This document shows positions 23,337-23,904 of a stretch of 23,904 nucleotides of DNA, in pieces; position 1 is the stretch's first letter, and each line of letters starts with the position of its first letter. The stretch comes from CAYVZZ01 sp964456185 (lineage in GTDB: Bacteria; Pseudomonadota; Gammaproteobacteria; Pseudomonadales; Alcanivoracaceae). The stretch is taken from the NCBI GenBank assembly GCA_964456185.1, contig CAYVZZ010000025.1, positions 1 to 23,904 on the forward strand, in the 5' to 3' direction. The position numbers and the translations under genes are program-made. Below the pieces are notes generated by a model. It did no database searches. It was not told the origin of the DNA and saw nothing but the letters and a program-made list of their open reading frames with translations.

Positions 23337-23904
23337 ATGAAATTTACTGATATATTCGTCCGTCGACCGGTATTAGCCAGCGTCATTAGCTTGCTGATTT
23401 TCCTGTTGGGCTTAATGGCGTTCGATAAGCTGAATGTGCGCCAGTATCCACAGATGGAAAACGCCGTCATTAATGTCACCACGGTGTACACCGGGGCGGA
23501 CGCGGATCTCATTCAAGGCTTTATTACCACGCCGCTGGAAAATGCCATCGCCTCGGCAGATGGTATCGACTATCTGGAAAGCACCAGCATGGCTGGCGTC
23601 TCGAGTATCACCGCGCATTTGCGTCTGGATGCCGACTCGGACGCGGCGCTGACGCAGGTGCTGGCCAAGGTCAACCAAGTACGCAATAAGCTGCCCGAGC
23701 AGGCGCAGCAGCCCAGCATTAACCTGATGGTGGGCAGTACGGTGTCGGCCATGTATCTGTCGTTCTCGTCGGATATTCTCACCAATAATCAGATCAGTGA
23801 TTACCTGGTGCGGGTTGTCCAGCCGAAACTGACTACCGTGAAAGGGGTGCAGGCGGCCAAAATTCTGGGTATCGGGAAGTCGAGCCTATACGAAAAGCTG
23901 AAAA
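23337..23904 (+). CDS. RND efflux permease, HAE1 family, 3' partial with anomalous end
   Basis: The first 189 codons of a second RND pump. ATG 23337 is supported by GGAG 8 bases upstream and by MKFTDIFVRRPVLASVIS, the usual RND start with first membrane segment (about 11-29). LNVRQYPQMENAVINVTTVYTGADADLIQGF, the DGIDYLESTSMAG block and VLAKVNQVRNKLPEQAQQP follow, all typical of porter subdomain PN1. Family members continue after a GVxxAxILG segment with a KRxxAMRIWLDP-like stretch. Here codons 179-189 instead read IGKSSLYEKLK, which looks like the helix-turn-helix of Fis/NtrC-type regulators. The RND identity up to about residue 172 is firm; the last part may be foreign. Confidence 0.85.
   Translation, partial: MKFTDIFVRRPVLASVISLLIFLLGLMAFDKLNVRQYPQMENAVINVTTVYTGADADLIQGFITTPLENAIASADGIDYLESTSMAGVSSITAHLRLDADSDAALTQVLAKVNQVRNKLPEQAQQPSINLMVGSTVSAMYLSFSSDILTNNQISDYLVRVVQPKLTTVKGVQAAKILGIGKSSLYEKLK

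Noticed and set aside
1..23904. CRISPR arrays, tRNA or rRNA genes, insertion sequences, phage genes, toxin-antitoxin pairs
   Set aside because: No repeat-spacer periodicity, tRNA-like folds, transposase motifs or terminal inverted repeats were seen; nearly all bases are accounted for by chromosomal genes.

Overview
The window is 23.9 kb of densely coding bacterial chromosome next to the replication origin. The order dnaN-recF-gyrB, then rsmB-fmt-def facing them, then tsaP-dprA-tsaC-hemF-aroE, resembles Pseudomonas and its relatives. GyrB, HemF and PrlC carry catalytic residues at or within one position of their E. coli numbers. The host is therefore a gammaproteobacterium of the Pseudomonadales/Oceanospirillales kind. 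A rubredoxin/rubredoxin reductase pair and an LpxR-type protein fit an aerobic, possibly marine or hydrocarbon-associated lineage, but the species cannot be fixed from sequence alone. No tRNA, rRNA, IS element or CRISPR array was seen.

Layout. 1-4196 (+): the C-terminal half of dnaN, then recF and gyrB. This block holds two perfect 16-bp parS palindromes inside recF and three DnaA boxes around the dnaN-recF junction. 4193-6986 (-): def, fmt and rsmB as a tight operon running convergently into gyrB with a 4-bp stop overlap. 7124-11718 (+): tsaP-like LysM protein, dprA, tsaC, hemF and aroE. An Anr/FNR-like box lies directly after dprA. 11728-15071 (+): an LpxR-family outer-membrane protein, prlC and a YheV-type zinc ribbon protein. 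ubiC (-) converges on the last of these, again with a 4-bp stop overlap. 15763-17486 (+): rubredoxin, rubredoxin reductase and a small SCP2 lipid-binding protein, in one operon divergent from ubiC.

17617-23904 (+): two tandem RND efflux modules. The first is a lipoprotein adaptor plus a complete 1046-residue HAE1 permease, closed by a strong intrinsic terminator. The second is a membrane-anchored adaptor plus a permease cut by the window end. Neither has an outer-membrane channel or a regulator in view.

How the parts connect: the left third is replication, repair and translation housekeeping, with chromosome-segregation and DnaA sites laid over coding DNA. The middle joins DNA uptake/pilus anchoring, tRNA modification, heme and shikimate synthesis. 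The right third is redox and envelope/efflux work. The least ordinary observations are the parS and DnaA sites around recF, the rubredoxin-SCP2 operon, and the last ~50 bases, where the RND permease frame abruptly reads like a Fis-type helix-turn-helix. That last signal may be a chimeric join.
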